DNA of 6,209 nt from Anaerolineales bacterium. GTDB lineage: Bacteria > Chloroflexota > Anaerolineae > 4572-78 > NAK82. Below the pieces are notes generated by a model. That model was not told the DNA's origin. It saw nothing but the letters and a program-made list of their open reading frames with translations, and made no database searches. A program made the position numbers and the translations under genes. Location of the stretch: NCBI GenBank assembly GCA_024643945.1, contig JAHELX010000373.1:1-6209 (forward strand), given 5' to 3'. Below, in pieces: positions 5,443 through 6,209 of this stretch; the first letter of the stretch is position 1, and each line of letters opens with the position of its first letter.

Positions 5443-6099
5443 CTATACCGCGCCTAGCCCCTGGCCGATCAGGATGCCGGTTGCCAGGGCCACGATGATC
5501 AGCACCAGGATCACAATGATTAGCGCGGCGCAGCCAATCCAGGCCCAGGAAGGCAGGGTTGCTTGCCATGGGGCCCGGCTGGCCGGTTCAGCCCCTATCC
5601 TGGCCGTTGGAGCAGGAGACGCTGGAGGAGAAGCTGAAGCATAGTCAGCCTGCGGGGAACGCTCCCCAGGCCGAGGCGAGAGGCCGGTGTAAAAGAGGAG
5701 CTGCGTTTCGCCGACGAGGATCAAGTCGCTGTCGCGCAGGCGCACCGGCTGCTTGATACGCACGCCGTTGACGAAGGTGCCGTTAGCGCTGCCCAGGTCG
5801 GTGAGGATGTAGGTGCCGTGAATAGGGTCAAGCCTGGCGTGATTGCGCGAGACTTTACCATCGCTGAGGACAATGGCGTTAGAACGGTGACGTCCCAGGC
5901 GTGCCTCACCTCGCAACTCAAAGATCTGACCTTGGGCGGGACCAGCCGTGACGACCAGGTAGGGAACCGGCCCGGTGTCCACGACCGTGCCGGTGTCGGG
6001 CGCCACGGCGCGGCCTCCCTCAGCGGTCACTTCGGTCCCACAATGGGCGCAGAAACGGGTGCCCACCGGCACCACCTGGCCACAAGTTGGGCAGTTCAT
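5443..6099 (-). CDS. Zinc-ribbon/FHA domain protein with C-terminal membrane anchor
   Basis: A 218-residue three-part protein. An N-terminal zinc ribbon has paired cysteines C3-x2-C6 and C17-x2-C20. An FHA domain spans about residues 46-137, with the phosphothreonine-binding residues visible: G69-R70, S84-R-N-H87 and N106-G-T108, followed by V-N-G. A Pro/Ala/Ser linker (~139-183) leads to one membrane helix (~187-211) almost at the C-terminus, so the zinc ribbon and FHA domain should face the cytosol. FHA domains bind phosphothreonine made by Ser/Thr kinases; no kinase gene is in the window. An upstream in-frame ATG at 6159 would add 20 residues, but 6099 is preferred because zinc ribbons of this type start with M-x-C-P-x-C-G and a GAGGGGAG purine run lies directly before it. 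Confidence 0.9.
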   Translation of the reverse strand: MNCPTCGQVVPVGTRFCAHCGTEVTAEGGRAVAPDTGTVVDTGPVPYLVVTAGPAQGQIFELRGEARLGRHRSNAIVLSDGKVSRNHARLDPIHGTYILTDLGSANGTFVNGVRIKQPVRLRDSDLILVGETQLLFYTGLSPRPGERSPQADYASASPPASPAPTARIGAEPASRAPWQATLPSWAWIGCAALIIVILVLIIVALATGILIGQGLGAV

Positions 6100-6176
6100 G
6101 CTCCCCTCTTTTTCTGTAGAAAGACTCGCACGCACCGTCCCAGCGACTGCTATTCGCATCGCCTTGACTTTTCACT

Positions 6177-6206
6177 ATTTTAACACGAATCGTCAAGAAG
6201 CGTCAA
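6177..6206 (-). promoter_or_regulatory. Extended -10 promoter for the FHA gene
   Basis: Read on the minus strand, TTGACG (6206-6201; 5 of 6 matches) is followed after 18 bp by TAAAAT (6182-6177; 5 of 6). A TG one base upstream of the hexamer makes an extended -10 (TGTTAAAAT). Transcription would start near 6170, giving a leader of about 70 nt before the ATG at 6099. Its position and orientation fit the only minus-strand gene here. Confidence 0.65.
6187..6206 (-). promoter_or_regulatory. 10-bp direct repeat over the -35 region (possible operator)
   Basis: On the minus strand TTGACGCTTC (6206-6197) is followed directly by TTGACGATTC (6196-6187), identical at 9 of 10 positions. The repeat period is one helical turn, and the first copy contains the -35 hexamer. 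Adjacent direct repeats of this period at -35 are typical of some response-regulator sites. Binding by any regulator is inference. The window ends three bases beyond, so further copies cannot be excluded. Confidence 0.4.
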
Positions 6207-6209
6207 CTA

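Overview
The window is a compact, moderately GC-rich bacterial segment. Gene content and intergenic style (a DUF4015-type glycoside hydrolase, a glycine-zipper YtxH-like peptide, a MNT/HEPN pair, a zinc-ribbon/FHA membrane protein, and CGCAATA heptad arrays between genes) suggest a member of Chloroflexota, probably Anaerolineae-like. This is inferred from memory of such genomes; no marker gene in the window proves it.

Layout, left to right. Bases 2-274 hold the C-terminal end of a DUF4015 putative glycoside hydrolase that begins outside the window. A good sigma70-type promoter (288-316) and a short GC hairpin lead into a plus-strand cluster: a 70-residue glycine-zipper membrane peptide (384-596), argG (624-1901), an MntA-type nucleotidyltransferase antitoxin (1901-2353), its HepT-type HEPN toxin (2319-2738), a DUF423 four-helix membrane protein (2812-3180) and argH (3268-4638). 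An unrecognised two-helix membrane protein follows (4713-5432). A convergent minus-strand gene encodes a zinc-ribbon/FHA/tail-anchor protein (6099-5443), with its own strong-looking promoter at the right edge.

How the genes work together. ArgG and ArgH catalyse the last two steps of arginine synthesis (citrulline + aspartate to argininosuccinate, then to arginine + fumarate). They are separated by about 1.4 kb of non-arginine genes. The most striking part is the toxin-antitoxin pair: the antitoxin start codon overlaps the argG stop codon (TAATG) and the toxin start lies inside the antitoxin gene, so the pair appears wired to argG translation. Downstream of the pair, two arrays of a 7-bp repeat (CGCAATA) bracket the DUF423 gene and mark this interval as a possible site of rearrangement or insertion. 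All catalytic motifs of ArgG, ArgH, MntA and HepT look intact.

No rRNA, tRNA, CRISPR array, transposase or replication origin was seen. No convincing intrinsic terminator was found, and no gene-free stretch exceeds 300 bases.
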